DNA of 50,769 nt from Candidatus Woesearchaeota archaeon (lineage in GTDB: Archaea; Nanobdellota; Nanobdellia; Woesearchaeales; DSVV01): assembly GCA_016192995.1 (NCBI GenBank), contig JACPTB010000008.1, positions 1-50,769 of the forward strand, given 5' to 3'. Both the position numbers and the translations under genes were made by a program. Below the pieces are notes generated by a model. The model searched no databases. It had not been told where the DNA came from and saw only the letters and a program-made list of their open reading frames with translations. This document shows, piece by piece, positions 14,452-21,785 of the stretch; position 1 is the first letter of the stretch, and each line of letters starts with the position of its first letter.

Positions 14452-16392
14452 ATGCACTGTATGCAATACAAAGGCTATACTTTAGATCAATTTCAAATAG
14501 ATGCTATAAATGCTATTGAACAGAACCATTCTGTTGTTGTTTCTGCGCAGACAGGCACTGGTAAAACACTAGTTGCTGACTATCTTATCAACAAATTTGT
14601 AGGTTTAAACAAAAAAGTAGTATATACGGCGCCAATCAAGGCGCTGTCAAATCAAAAATATAAGGATTTTAAACAGGATTTTGGTGTTGAACGAGTAGGT
14701 ATTATTACCGGAGATGTCGTAATCAACAGCACTGCTGAAATTCTAGTTATGACGACAGAAATCTATCGAAATATGCTAATCACTCGGGATCCAGCTGTTC
14801 AAGATATTGCTTTTGTTGTTTTTGATGAAATCCATTATATTAATGATATTGAACGAGGCACGGTCTGGGAAGAATCAATTATATTCTCTCCTGAACATAT
14901 ACGTTTTCTTTGCCTTTCTGCAACTATTCCTAATGCGCGAGAATTTGCCGAATGGATTGCTTCCATTAAACATCATAATGTTGAGGTTGTTAAATATGAA
15001 AAACGGGCTGTTCCTTTAGAGCATTTTGTCTATGACCCTCGGGTAGGATTAGTGACTGCGCAGGAATTTAAGCATATGAAAGATGTCCCAGTCTACGACG
15101 AAGCTATGGGAAACAAAAAGAAACAGCAGAAACATCACTTAAAAAAGCTTCCTAAAACAATCCATCTTGATTTAATTAAGGAAATTAAAAATAAATTGCC
15201 AGCAGTATTCTTTGTTTTTTCAAGAAAAGAATGCGAAGTTAAAGCAAAGGAGCTTGTTTTAAAAGAAAATTTTACAACCCCTGAAGAAAAAAAAACAATT
15301 ATTGAATTATTCAATAGAAAAATAACTGAAGAAGTAAAAAACCTGAGATCAGTGCATCAATTAAAAAATATTATCACTAAAGGAATTGCTTACCATCATG
15401 CAGGTTTATTGCCTGTTCTTAAAGATATTGTTGAAGAACTCTTTGCCATGAACTTGATTAAAGTTCTTTATTGCACTGAAACCTTTGCTGTTGGCGTCAA
15501 TTATCCCGCTAAAACCGTTTGTTTTGACGCGCTGGAAAAATATGATGGCATTTCATTTAGATACCTTAATTCAAAAGAATATTTCCAATTAGCCGGCCGT
15601 GCAGGAAGGCGAGGCATTGATACGGTAGGATATGCCATAGCCATTGTTGACAAGAATTATGCTGACCTTGACAAAATTATACGATTTACTTCTCGGGATG
15701 TTGATCCTATTATCTCTCAGTTTAAATTAACCTTTAATACTGTTTTAAATCTGATTAAAAATCATACGCCTGAAGAAATTGAGATCATTTTAAAGAGTAA
15801 TTTTGATTATTATCTCCGAAAAAAACAAAATAAAAATGTGCGAATTATGGCTACTTTTAACCATAAATTAGAGTTATTGCACAAAAAAAAGTATATAACC
15901 AGCCATGGCGCTACTAACACGCTTACAGAAAAAGGGGAATTCACTACCCATATATTTTTTAATGAATTGCTTATAGCAGAGCTTTTTGCAACTGACTTTC
16001 ACCAGCATTTTACCCAGTTTGAATTATTAATTCTCATTGCGGCTATTATTTATGAGCCGAGAAGAGCAGACGAATTTTCCTTCAGAAACACAACACAAGC
16101 CTATAAATCAATTTGCAAAAAGTTAGAACAAGATGATTTTATCAACAAAAATATTAATAAAACAAACCTGCATAGGATGATTGCTTTTATAACCCATTGG
16201 GCTTCTGGAGGAAGTTTTGAAGAATTATTAACCTTATCAAATTATTTAGAAGGCGATATCATCCGAATGTTTAGAAGATTACTTGATATTATACGGCAAT
16301 TAAGGCGAGCAACCACTGATTATGATTTAAGTTCAATTCTCAAAGACTGCGCTGATCGAATTGATCGAGACGTTATAACCGTTGAATTCTAA
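14452..16392 (+). CDS. Ski2-like DExH helicase with DSHCT-type C-terminus
   Basis: About 646 residues. Superfamily 2 motifs are clear: motif I SAQTGTGKTLVADYL, Ia YTAPIKALSNQKYKDF, II VFDEIHYIND, III CLSATIPNAREFAEWI, IV AVFFVFSRKECE, V AYHHAGLLPVLKDIV and CTETFAVGVNYPAKTVCFD, and VI FQLAGRAGRRGID. The YHHAGLLP and GVNxPAxT signatures place it in the Ski2/Mtr4/HelY group of RNA helicases; the C-terminal FTQFELLILIAAIIYEPRR resembles the DSHCT domain. A role in RNA turnover is likely by family. The TATA-like ATAAATATATAAA at 14425-14437 favours a leaderless start at 14452 or 14461; an upstream ATG at 14365 lies within the family C element and is unlikely. Confidence 0.9.
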   Translation: MHCMQYKGYTLDQFQIDAINAIEQNHSVVVSAQTGTGKTLVADYLINKFVGLNKKVVYTAPIKALSNQKYKDFKQDFGVERVGIITGDVVINSTAEILVMTTEIYRNMLITRDPAVQDIAFVVFDEIHYINDIERGTVWEESIIFSPEHIRFLCLSATIPNAREFAEWIASIKHHNVEVVKYEKRAVPLEHFVYDPRVGLVTAQEFKHMKDVPVYDEAMGNKKKQQKHHLKKLPKTIHLDLIKEIKNKLPAVFFVFSRKECEVKAKELVLKENFTTPEEKKTIIELFNRKITEEVKNLRSVHQLKNIITKGIAYHHAGLLPVLKDIVEELFAMNLIKVLYCTETFAVGVNYPAKTVCFDALEKYDGISFRYLNSKEYFQLAGRAGRRGIDTVGYAIAIVDKNYADLDKIIRFTSRDVDPIISQFKLTFNTVLNLIKNHTPEEIEIILKSNFDYYLRKKQNKNVRIMATFNHKLELLHKKKYITSHGATNTLTEKGEFTTHIFFNELLIAELFATDFHQHFTQFELLILIAAIIYEPRRADEFSFRNTTQAYKSICKKLEQDDFINKNINKTNLHRMIAFITHWASGGSFEELLTLSNYLEGDIIRMFRRLLDIIRQLRRATTDYDLSSILKDCADRIDRDVITVEF

Positions 16393-16480
16393 GCTATTAG
16401 GCTTTTTACCATAATCTTTAAATATGAGTTACTATTTTGAAATAGGAATAGGTGTTATATAGTGAAAAAAAGGTGAAATT

Positions 16481-17278
16481 ATGAGAAAAATTTGTGTTGT
16501 TAATGAGAAAGGCGGTGTTGGAAAAACAACAACTGCCGTAAATATCGGCGCTGGACTTTCTCGCATGGATAAAAAAGTGCTTCTTATTGATCTTGATCCA
16601 CAAGGCAGTGTTGGAACCTGCTTAAATGATATTTCTCAAAAAGATATGTTTGATCTTCTTATGGAGGGCGCTGATATCAGAGAATGCATCAAGCCTCTTG
16701 GAAAAAACTTTGATATTATCACCAGCAAAGATAATTTGATTGATGCTGAATTATCATTAGTAACTAAAAAAAATAATCTTGCATTATTGCGAACGAAATT
16801 AATTAACTTAACAGATTATGATTATGTTATTATCGACTGCCCGCCGTCATTAAGTCTTTTAACGCAGAATGCTCTCTTATTTGCCCATGAAGCATTTATT
16901 CCAGTATCTACTGATTTTCTAGGACTTAAAGGATTGCATAAAGTTCATAAAATGGTAAAAGAATTTGCTGAAAAGTTTGATCATGATATTAAAGTAACAA
17001 AAATTGTGCCGACGCTTTTTGATGGGCGTTCACGACATTGCATTAAAATATTAAATGATATCAAAAATGAATATTATGAACTGGTTTCTGATCCTATCCG
17101 GGTTAATACTAAACTAAAAGAAGCTCCCCAGCATGGAAAATCAATTTTCAAGTATGCTAATTCCTCCCGAGGAGCAAAGGATTATTTGAAGCTTGTTCAA
17201 AGTGTAGTCTATGACGAGCCTCGTTATAATATTAAGGTAAAAACAACTAACGGCAAAGCAGCAATGGCTGCTAATTAG
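16481..17278 (+). CDS. ParA/Soj-family partition ATPase
   Basis: 265 residues, deviant Walker A ENEKGGVGKTTTAVNIG-type motif at the N-terminus (KGGVGKTT), Walker A' LLIDLDPQGSVG and Walker B YVIIDCPPSLSLL. This matches ParA/Soj chromosome and plasmid partition ATPases rather than MinD (no C-terminal membrane helix). An AAGGTGA site precedes ATG 16481. No ParB gene is adjacent; the downstream convergent gene is a basic protein with a coiled region that could be a partner, but there is no sequence support for that. Chromosome or cargo positioning is the likely role. Confidence 0.9.
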   Translation: MRKICVVNEKGGVGKTTTAVNIGAGLSRMDKKVLLIDLDPQGSVGTCLNDISQKDMFDLLMEGADIRECIKPLGKNFDIITSKDNLIDAELSLVTKKNNLALLRTKLINLTDYDYVIIDCPPSLSLLTQNALLFAHEAFIPVSTDFLGLKGLHKVHKMVKEFAEKFDHDIKVTKIVPTLFDGRSRHCIKILNDIKNEYYELVSDPIRVNTKLKEAPQHGKSIFKYANSSRGAKDYLKLVQSVVYDEPRYNIKVKTTNGKAAMAAN

Positions 17279-17287
17279 AAAGATTTT

Positions 17288-17306
17288 TTACATTATTTTC
17301 ATGTAA
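17288..17306. terminator. Weak hairpin between convergent genes
   Basis: TTACAT/ATGTAA with a 7-nt loop, with T-runs on both sides, lies between the parA stop at 17278 and the stop of the convergent gene at 17321. Short stem, so only tentative. Confidence 0.3.
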
Positions 17307-17320
17307 CATTATTTTTTACC

Positions 17321-18043
17321 TTAATCTAATCTCAGATCTCTCACTATATATCTCAAATTATTAATAGAGTTATATGCACCCCTGATAGGATCATCTCGAT
17401 TATATGGTAATTGATCATTTAAACCTAAATGTAATACTGCTCCTAAATTTAAAGTACGTTGATAATCCAACACTTCTTTTGTTGCTTCAATATATTCCTT
17501 TAATCTATACAGAGGAAATCTCTGTTTTGCTTCTACCTTTGCACGCTGAGCTTCTTCAGCATTTATTCTTTTGAATGGATGCCACAAACTATACTGCTTC
17601 CCTGCTTCAGGATTAGTAACTACAGCATATAAAGCCTGAGCTGTTTCATAAGCTCCTTTAATACGATCATGCATAGCTACAAAAGCATCATATCTACTGG
17701 TTTCATATCTTGCTCTATCTCTTTTCACATCTTCAAAAACAGGTTTAATTATATTATAAATCCTTCCTAAACCAGTACTTATTTGTTCTAATAATGATTC
17801 GACTGTTTCTTCTCTGTTTACATGAGGATTAGAGGGATAAGTTTGTCCTGCTAAAACGGCTTGAAAAGATCCTCCTGGAATAAATGGACCACCAGTTACT
17901 CTGTGTTCAAGGTTTCCATCACCGTTTGGAGTAGGTATAGCAGCATCAGAAGAAGTTACTATGGTTGCTGCTGCTCTTCTTTCAGCAGTTTTCCTTTCTC
18001 TTCGTCTCTGTGCTCTTCGGTTAATGGTTTCTCTGCTTGCCAT
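17321..18043 (-). CDS. Hypothetical protein with a basic N-terminus
   Basis: 240 residues, soluble. The first 25 residues are very rich in Arg (RRAQRRRERKTAERRA), followed by a Pro/Gly-rich linker and a helical domain from about residue 80 (LLEQISTGLGRIYNIIKPVFEDV). No family recognised. The basic tail suggests contact with nucleic acid or an acidic partner, which is inference. The ATG at 18043 lies about 25 nt after TTTATAAATA on the minus strand, fitting a leaderless start. It runs convergently to parA. Confidence 0.6.
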   Translation of the reverse strand: MASRETINRRAQRRRERKTAERRAAATIVTSSDAAIPTPNGDGNLEHRVTGGPFIPGGSFQAVLAGQTYPSNPHVNREETVESLLEQISTGLGRIYNIIKPVFEDVKRDRARYETSRYDAFVAMHDRIKGAYETAQALYAVVTNPEAGKQYSLWHPFKRINAEEAQRAKVEAKQRFPLYRLKEYIEATKEVLDYQRTLNLGAVLHLGLNDQLPYNRDDPIRGAYNSINNLRYIVRDLRLD

Positions 18044-18139
18044 ACAAATAGGGTAATAAATGTTTATTTATAAAATTTTGTGAAAATAGAAACCTTTAAA
18101 TAAAACAAGTTATTACATGTATATACAACGAGGAGTACG

Positions 18140-18376
18140 GTGGTAACTAAAGACGATCTTTTGATGACAAAGCATGCACAGGATGAAGCAAACGATGACG
18201 GTATCTCTCGCGTAGAAATAGCTGAGGCAATTAGCAGAGGACCGCGAGTGATTGAAGGAAAGCATTTTGTAACAGTATACCGAGATTTTACCGTAGTTTA
18301 TGAAAAAGTAGATGATGCTCGTTTCAAGGTAATAACTGTTCATTTAGGAAGACCAAAAGGGTGGAATATAAAATGA
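18140..18376 (+). CDS. DUF4258-type putative toxin
   Basis: 78 residues from a GTG preceded by AGGAG. The pattern TKHAQDEANDDGISRVEIAEAI ... VIEGKHFVTVYRDFTVVYEK ... FKVITVHLGRP fits DUF4258 (PF14076), a RelE/BrnT-like fold. Such proteins are commonly encoded next to zinc-finger antitoxins. It overlaps the next gene by 4 bp (ATGA). By analogy it would be an mRNA-targeting or ribosome-dependent toxin; no catalytic residues are certain from sequence alone. Confidence 0.7.
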   Translation: MVTKDDLLMTKHAQDEANDDGISRVEIAEAISRGPRVIEGKHFVTVYRDFTVVYEKVDDARFKVITVHLGRPKGWNIK

Positions 18377-18702
18377 AATGTACAAATTGTAATAAAGGAA
18401 ACTATCAGAAAAAGAAAGTGTCTTATTTTTTTCTCGGTGAAAAAATAGGAGTTTTTGATGCGTTAGTTTGTAATCAATGCAATGAAACCTTGTTTGAATC
18501 AGATGCTTCGAATAAAATTGAAGCAGAAGTTAAAAACAGAGGGTTATGGGGATTACGTGCTCGAACTAAAATTTCAGAAGTTGGTAATGCATTAGACGTA
18601 AGAATCCCAAGCAATCTTGCTCGATTTTTTTCCTTGAAAAAAGGTAAAGAAGTCATTTTAGAGCCAATTGATAAAAATAAATTGCAAATAATAGTTAACT
18701 AA
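18373..18702 (+). CDS. YgiT-type zinc finger plus AbrB-like antitoxin
   Basis: About 109 residues. The N-terminal half has two Cys pairs (MKCTNCNKG and LVCNQCNETLF) as in YgiT/MqsA zinc-finger domains. The C-terminal half (EVGNALDVRIPSNLARFFSLKKGKEVILEP) is an AbrB/SpoVT-type swapped-hairpin DNA-binding domain. This combination is typical of antitoxins paired with DUF4258-like or MqsR-like toxins, and would autoregulate the operon. The start at 18373 overlaps the toxin stop; a GTG at 18361 is less likely. Confidence 0.75.
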   Translation: MKCTNCNKGNYQKKKVSYFFLGEKIGVFDALVCNQCNETLFESDASNKIEAEVKNRGLWGLRARTKISEVGNALDVRIPSNLARFFSLKKGKEVILEPIDKNKLQIIVN

Positions 18703-18703
18703 C

Positions 18704-19447
18704 ATGGCAAACTTTTGGAAACTAGTTAATGAAGTTATCGACAGAGCTGACCTTTTGTTAATAGTATTAGATGCTCGGCTTGTTGATGAAACACGAAATA
18801 TAGAATTAGAAAAAAAAATAACTGTAAAGGGCAAGCCCTTTATCTTAGTATTAAACAAATGCGATCTTACTTCTAAGGAATACCTTGAGAAAAAGAAAAA
18901 AACCTTGAAAAATGCTGTTTTTATTTCTTCATTGCAACATTTAGGCACTACCATGTTGCGGGATAAAATATTTGCTACAGCTAAAAAGAAAAAAAATGAG
19001 AAAATAACTGTTGGTGTTGTTGGATATCCTAATACCGGCAAAAGCTCGGTGATTAATGCCTTAAAAGGACAGAAATCAGCTCCTGCATCTTCGCAAAGCG
19101 GTTATACTAAAGCCATACAGCTTGTTAGAGCTGATAATAGAATTTATTTGATTGATACTCCGGGAGTAATTCCTTTTGAAGAAAAAGATCAGATTAAGCA
19201 TGCATTAATGGGTGCAATAGATGCAACAAAAGTCAAAGATCCTGATGTTGCAGCGATGAGGTTAATTGAGATTCTTGAAGGAAAAGCAGAAGCTCATTAT
19301 GGTTTAGAAAAGCAATCAGATAGTGAAGTTGCATTAGAAAAAATAGCAAAAAAGCTTAACAAACTTAAAAAACACAACGAACTTGATCTTGAACTTGTCG
19401 GAAGGCTTATTCTTCAGGACTGGCAAAAAGGAAAGATAAAGCTATAA
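18704..19447 (+). CDS. Circularly permuted GTPase (YlqF/RbgA-like)
   Basis: 247 residues. The G motifs occur in permuted order: G4 LNKCDL, then G5-like FISSLQ, G1 GYPNTGKSSVINAL, G2 region SQSGYTKAIQLV and G3 LIDTPGVIPF. That order defines the YlqF/YawG class, which acts in ribosome assembly. The N-terminal VIDRADLLLIVLDARLVDETRN is also typical. It begins right after the antitoxin stop, so it may be co-transcribed with the toxin-antitoxin pair. The family A copy 3 element starts 3 bp after its stop. Confidence 0.9.
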   Translation: MANFWKLVNEVIDRADLLLIVLDARLVDETRNIELEKKITVKGKPFILVLNKCDLTSKEYLEKKKKTLKNAVFISSLQHLGTTMLRDKIFATAKKKKNEKITVGVVGYPNTGKSSVINALKGQKSAPASSQSGYTKAIQLVRADNRIYLIDTPGVIPFEEKDQIKHALMGAIDATKVKDPDVAAMRLIEILEGKAEAHYGLEKQSDSEVALEKIAKKLNKLKKHNELDLELVGRLILQDWQKGKIKL

Positions 19448-19450
19448 TTA

Positions 19451-19602
19451 GTACCTATTAAGTCTGGGGTTTTAGCGCCTACCTTTGTGAAGCTCTTCTT
19501 AATTTCACTTCGGGGATTTTTCGGAGTGCCAGAGAGAAAAATCCCCGAAGTACTCTTCAAAAGCTGAACCGGCGCTAAAACCATGGAAGACTTAATAGGT
19601 AC
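19451..19602 (-). mobile_element. Family A nested-hairpin element, copy 3 (inverted)
   Basis: 152 bp, opposite orientation to the other A copies. Its outer arms are GTACCTATTAAGTC and GACTTAATAGGTAC: both positions that differ from the other copies have changed on both arms, so pairing is kept. The apical stem is extended (GGGGATTTTTC/GAAAAATCCCC) and the loop is TCTCTGGCACTCC. Flanks TATAATTA (19443-19450) and TACAATCA (19603-19610) match at 6 of 8 positions. Confidence 0.8.
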
Positions 19603-19618
19603 TACAATCAAATATCAT

Positions 19619-20587
19619 TTAAGTCTTAATGCTCAATTCTCCTTCCTCCAATAACATGCTTCCAATACCTTTCCCCAGGTAAAATGATCTCTGTAATGAC
19701 GCTTGAGCAAGCAATTGAAAGAAACTTAATTGATCTTTCATCTCTACAAACTCAACGGTTGTTCCTAATTTTTGCTCTAAATATTTTTTTACTGTATCTT
19801 TATTGCCAAGTTCATCGACTAAACCAATCTCATATGCTTCCACACCAAGAAAAATTCTTCCTGTAGCAAGCTCACGAACTTTAGCTGCATCCATGTTTCT
19901 ATTATGAGCAACTTCCTCAATAAAGTAATTATGAATTTTGTCAAGCGATACTTGAAACAGCGCGCGTTCTTCTTCAGTCAATTCTTTAAAAGGGCTTCCT
20001 AAATCCTTATGTTTTCCTGCAACCATTCTTTCATAGGTTACGCCGTATTTGTCCATCAACCCAGTGAACTGAAGGTACGATGCAATGACACCAATACTGC
20101 CTGTAATTGACATTCTATTTGCAACAATATGGTCTGCAGCGCTTGCAATCCAATACCCACCTGATGCGCCAACTTCTCTGATTAAAGCGACTGTTGTTTT
20201 ATTTGCTTGCTTAAGAGCAAGAGCAATTTCATCTGAGGCTACTGCGCTTCCACCCGGGGAGTTGATATCTAATACAATTGCTTTGACTGAATTATCTTCA
20301 TTTGCTTGTTTTATTTTTTCAATAATCTTCGGCGAAGCAATATATGAACTTCCAAATAATCCTGGCATATCTTCAGTAACAATAACGCCATGCAACGGAA
20401 TAACTGCGACGTTTCCTGACCTAGAAAAATTATTTGATGCGGTGAACATAACTCCAAAAATAACCAGAGCAATAAGCACAACAATAATCAACCCTATAAT
20501 ACCTAGCACGATAAAAATCTTTTTTCCTGTTCCCGATTCTTTAATCATTGCATCTTTTGGAATTGCTTTCACCATGATTATCACCAT
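19619..20587 (-). CDS. sppA: Signal peptide peptidase SppA
   Basis: 322 residues, short (36K-type) SppA, a membrane-anchored Ser/Lys protease that degrades signal peptides. One transmembrane helix at about residues 27-50 is followed by VAVIPLHGVI, VLDINSPGGSAVASDEIALAL, the nucleophile region EVGASGGYWIASAADHIVAN, ITGSIGVIASY and the catalytic lysine in ERMVAGKHKDLGSPF. The active domain would face outside. The ATG lies 24-25 nt from the centre of the symmetrical TATA box shared with aIF1A. A second in-frame ATG is at 20575. Confidence 0.9.
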   Translation of the reverse strand: MVIIMVKAIPKDAMIKESGTGKKIFIVLGIIGLIIVVLIALVIFGVMFTASNNFSRSGNVAVIPLHGVIVTEDMPGLFGSSYIASPKIIEKIKQANEDNSVKAIVLDINSPGGSAVASDEIALALKQANKTTVALIREVGASGGYWIASAADHIVANRMSITGSIGVIASYLQFTGLMDKYGVTYERMVAGKHKDLGSPFKELTEEERALFQVSLDKIHNYFIEEVAHNRNMDAAKVRELATGRIFLGVEAYEIGLVDELGNKDTVKKYLEQKLGTTVEFVEMKDQLSFFQLLAQASLQRSFYLGKGIGSMLLEEGELSIKT

Positions 20588-20606
20588 GTTCTTGGCAGGT
20601 GAGAAG

Positions 20607-20616
20607 ATTTATAAAT
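20607..20616. promoter_or_regulatory. Symmetrical TATA box for divergent sppA and aIF1A
   Basis: ATTTATAAAT is a perfect 10-bp palindrome, so it reads as the same TATA box on both strands. Its centre is about 25 nt from the sppA ATG (20587) and 26 nt from the aIF1A ATG (20638), the usual archaeal spacing for leaderless starts. Only about 50 bp separate the two start codons. Confidence 0.65.
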
Positions 20617-20637
20617 ACTTTGGTTTTTTATTCAATA

Positions 20638-20997
20638 ATGAACAAACCTATGCGTGATAAGCACGGCAATATTCTTTCTGCTGAGGAAGAAGCTCAAGAA
20701 GAAATCAGACGGGCTCGACTTCCTAAAGGCAATCAAACATTTGGTGTTCTTGAACAACGTCTTGGCGGCTCTCGGAATAGAGTGCGCTGTATGGATGGCA
20801 AAACACGGATTTGCAGAATACCAGGAAGATTAAAAAGAAAACTGTGGGTTAGGGAAGGAGATATTTTGCTTGTTGAACCATGGACTGATGGCGGTGATGA
20901 ACGCGGCGATATTGTGTTTAAATACAAGCAAAATCAAGTAGAGCATCTTAAAAAAAATGGTCTTCTTAATAATTTGAATGAGTTTGAAGAATTTTGA
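20638..20997 (+). CDS. Translation initiation factor aIF1A
   Basis: About 119 residues. The S1-type OB fold is recognisable: FGVLEQRLGGSRNRVRCMDGKTRICRIPGRLKRKLWVREGDILLVEPW, followed by the GGDERGDIVFKYKQNQVEHLKKNG tail. It binds the A-site region of the small ribosomal subunit during initiation. The start at 20638 is set by TATA spacing; reading the frame back to an ATG at 20599 would place the start upstream of the promoter. It ends inside a shared terminator hairpin with the convergent GDPD gene. Confidence 0.93.
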   Translation: MNKPMRDKHGNILSAEEEAQEEIRRARLPKGNQTFGVLEQRLGGSRNRVRCMDGKTRICRIPGRLKRKLWVREGDILLVEPWTDGGDERGDIVFKYKQNQVEHLKKNGLLNNLNEFEEF

Positions 20998-21030
20998 TAA
21001 ATTAAAAATCACTATTTTTAATTTATCAAA
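20993..21030. terminator. Bidirectional hairpin between convergent genes
   Basis: TTTGATAAATTAAAAAT (20993-21009) pairs exactly with ATTTTTAATTTATCAAA (21014-21030), leaving a 4-nt loop. The hairpin includes the stop codons of both aIF1A and the GDPD gene. It reads A-rich/T-rich in both directions, as expected of a shared terminator. Confidence 0.65.
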
Positions 21031-21713
21031 CGATCAGGAAAATCACTCATGATCCCATCAACACCTTTTTCTTTAAGTTTTTCAACTTTTTTTGCATCAT
21101 TAATAGTATACACCAAAACCTGATGGCCTTTTTTCTGCACACTTGAAATATCTCTAAAAATAAGAAATCTGTCGCTAATTACTAAGCAATCAGCTTGCGC
21201 TTTTTCAACCACAGCAGTAAGATTTACCGGTACGCCATATAAGGTAACTCCTGTTTTGATTTTTGGATCAAGTTCTTTGATTTTTAAAACTCGGTCATGA
21301 CGAAAGGAAATAACAACAGCATTATTATGGAAATTGTTTTTTTGAATACTATCAACCATTGGTTGTTCAAGGTCGCAGCCTTTTAATTCAATATACACTT
21401 TGAAGTTTTCAGAAGCTTTAGCTTTAATAAGATCAATGACCTGCTGAAATGTAGGGATGGTATGACTCGTTTCTTCCCCTTTAAACCATAATCTTAATTG
21501 CTGTAATTCTTCCAATGTTTTTTCATAAACTAAACCGGCAGTTATCGTTAATCTATCAAGAAATTGATCATGAAATACAATTAATTCACCTGATTTACAC
21601 TGCCAGATGTCTAACTCAATGCCATCAGCACCCATCATTATTGCTTTCTCAAAAGCTGCAAGAGAATTCTCTACTTCATGGCCTGAGGCTCCACGATGAG
21701 CAATTTTGAGCAT
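21018..21713 (-). CDS. Glycerophosphodiester phosphodiesterase
   Basis: About 231 residues, TIM-barrel GDPD family. Motifs: KIAHRGASGHEVENSLAAFEKAI, GADGIELDIWQCKSGELIVFHD, YIELKG and VYTINDAKKVEKLKEKGVDGIMSDFPD. The HR...E..NT-like start and ELD/HD metal ligands are all present. It hydrolyses glycerophosphodiesters to glycerol phosphate and an alcohol. ATG 21713 is preferred because a TATA box (TTTATAAAATA) lies about 26 nt upstream; ATGs at 21722 and 21728 are in frame but too close to it. Confidence 0.9.
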   Translation of the reverse strand: MLKIAHRGASGHEVENSLAAFEKAIMMGADGIELDIWQCKSGELIVFHDQFLDRLTITAGLVYEKTLEELQQLRLWFKGEETSHTIPTFQQVIDLIKAKASENFKVYIELKGCDLEQPMVDSIQKNNFHNNAVVISFRHDRVLKIKELDPKIKTGVTLYGVPVNLTAVVEKAQADCLVISDRFLIFRDISSVQKKGHQVLVYTINDAKKVEKLKEKGVDGIMSDFPDRLIN

Positions 21714-21785
21714 AGCAACCATTTTCATGCTTTATTTTATAAATTTTTTCTAAGAATAAAATATTAAATAATAAAAAATAAAAAA

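Noticed and set aside
20085-20657. 190-residue open frame opposite sppA
   Set aside because: It is the antisense of a well-supported SppA gene.
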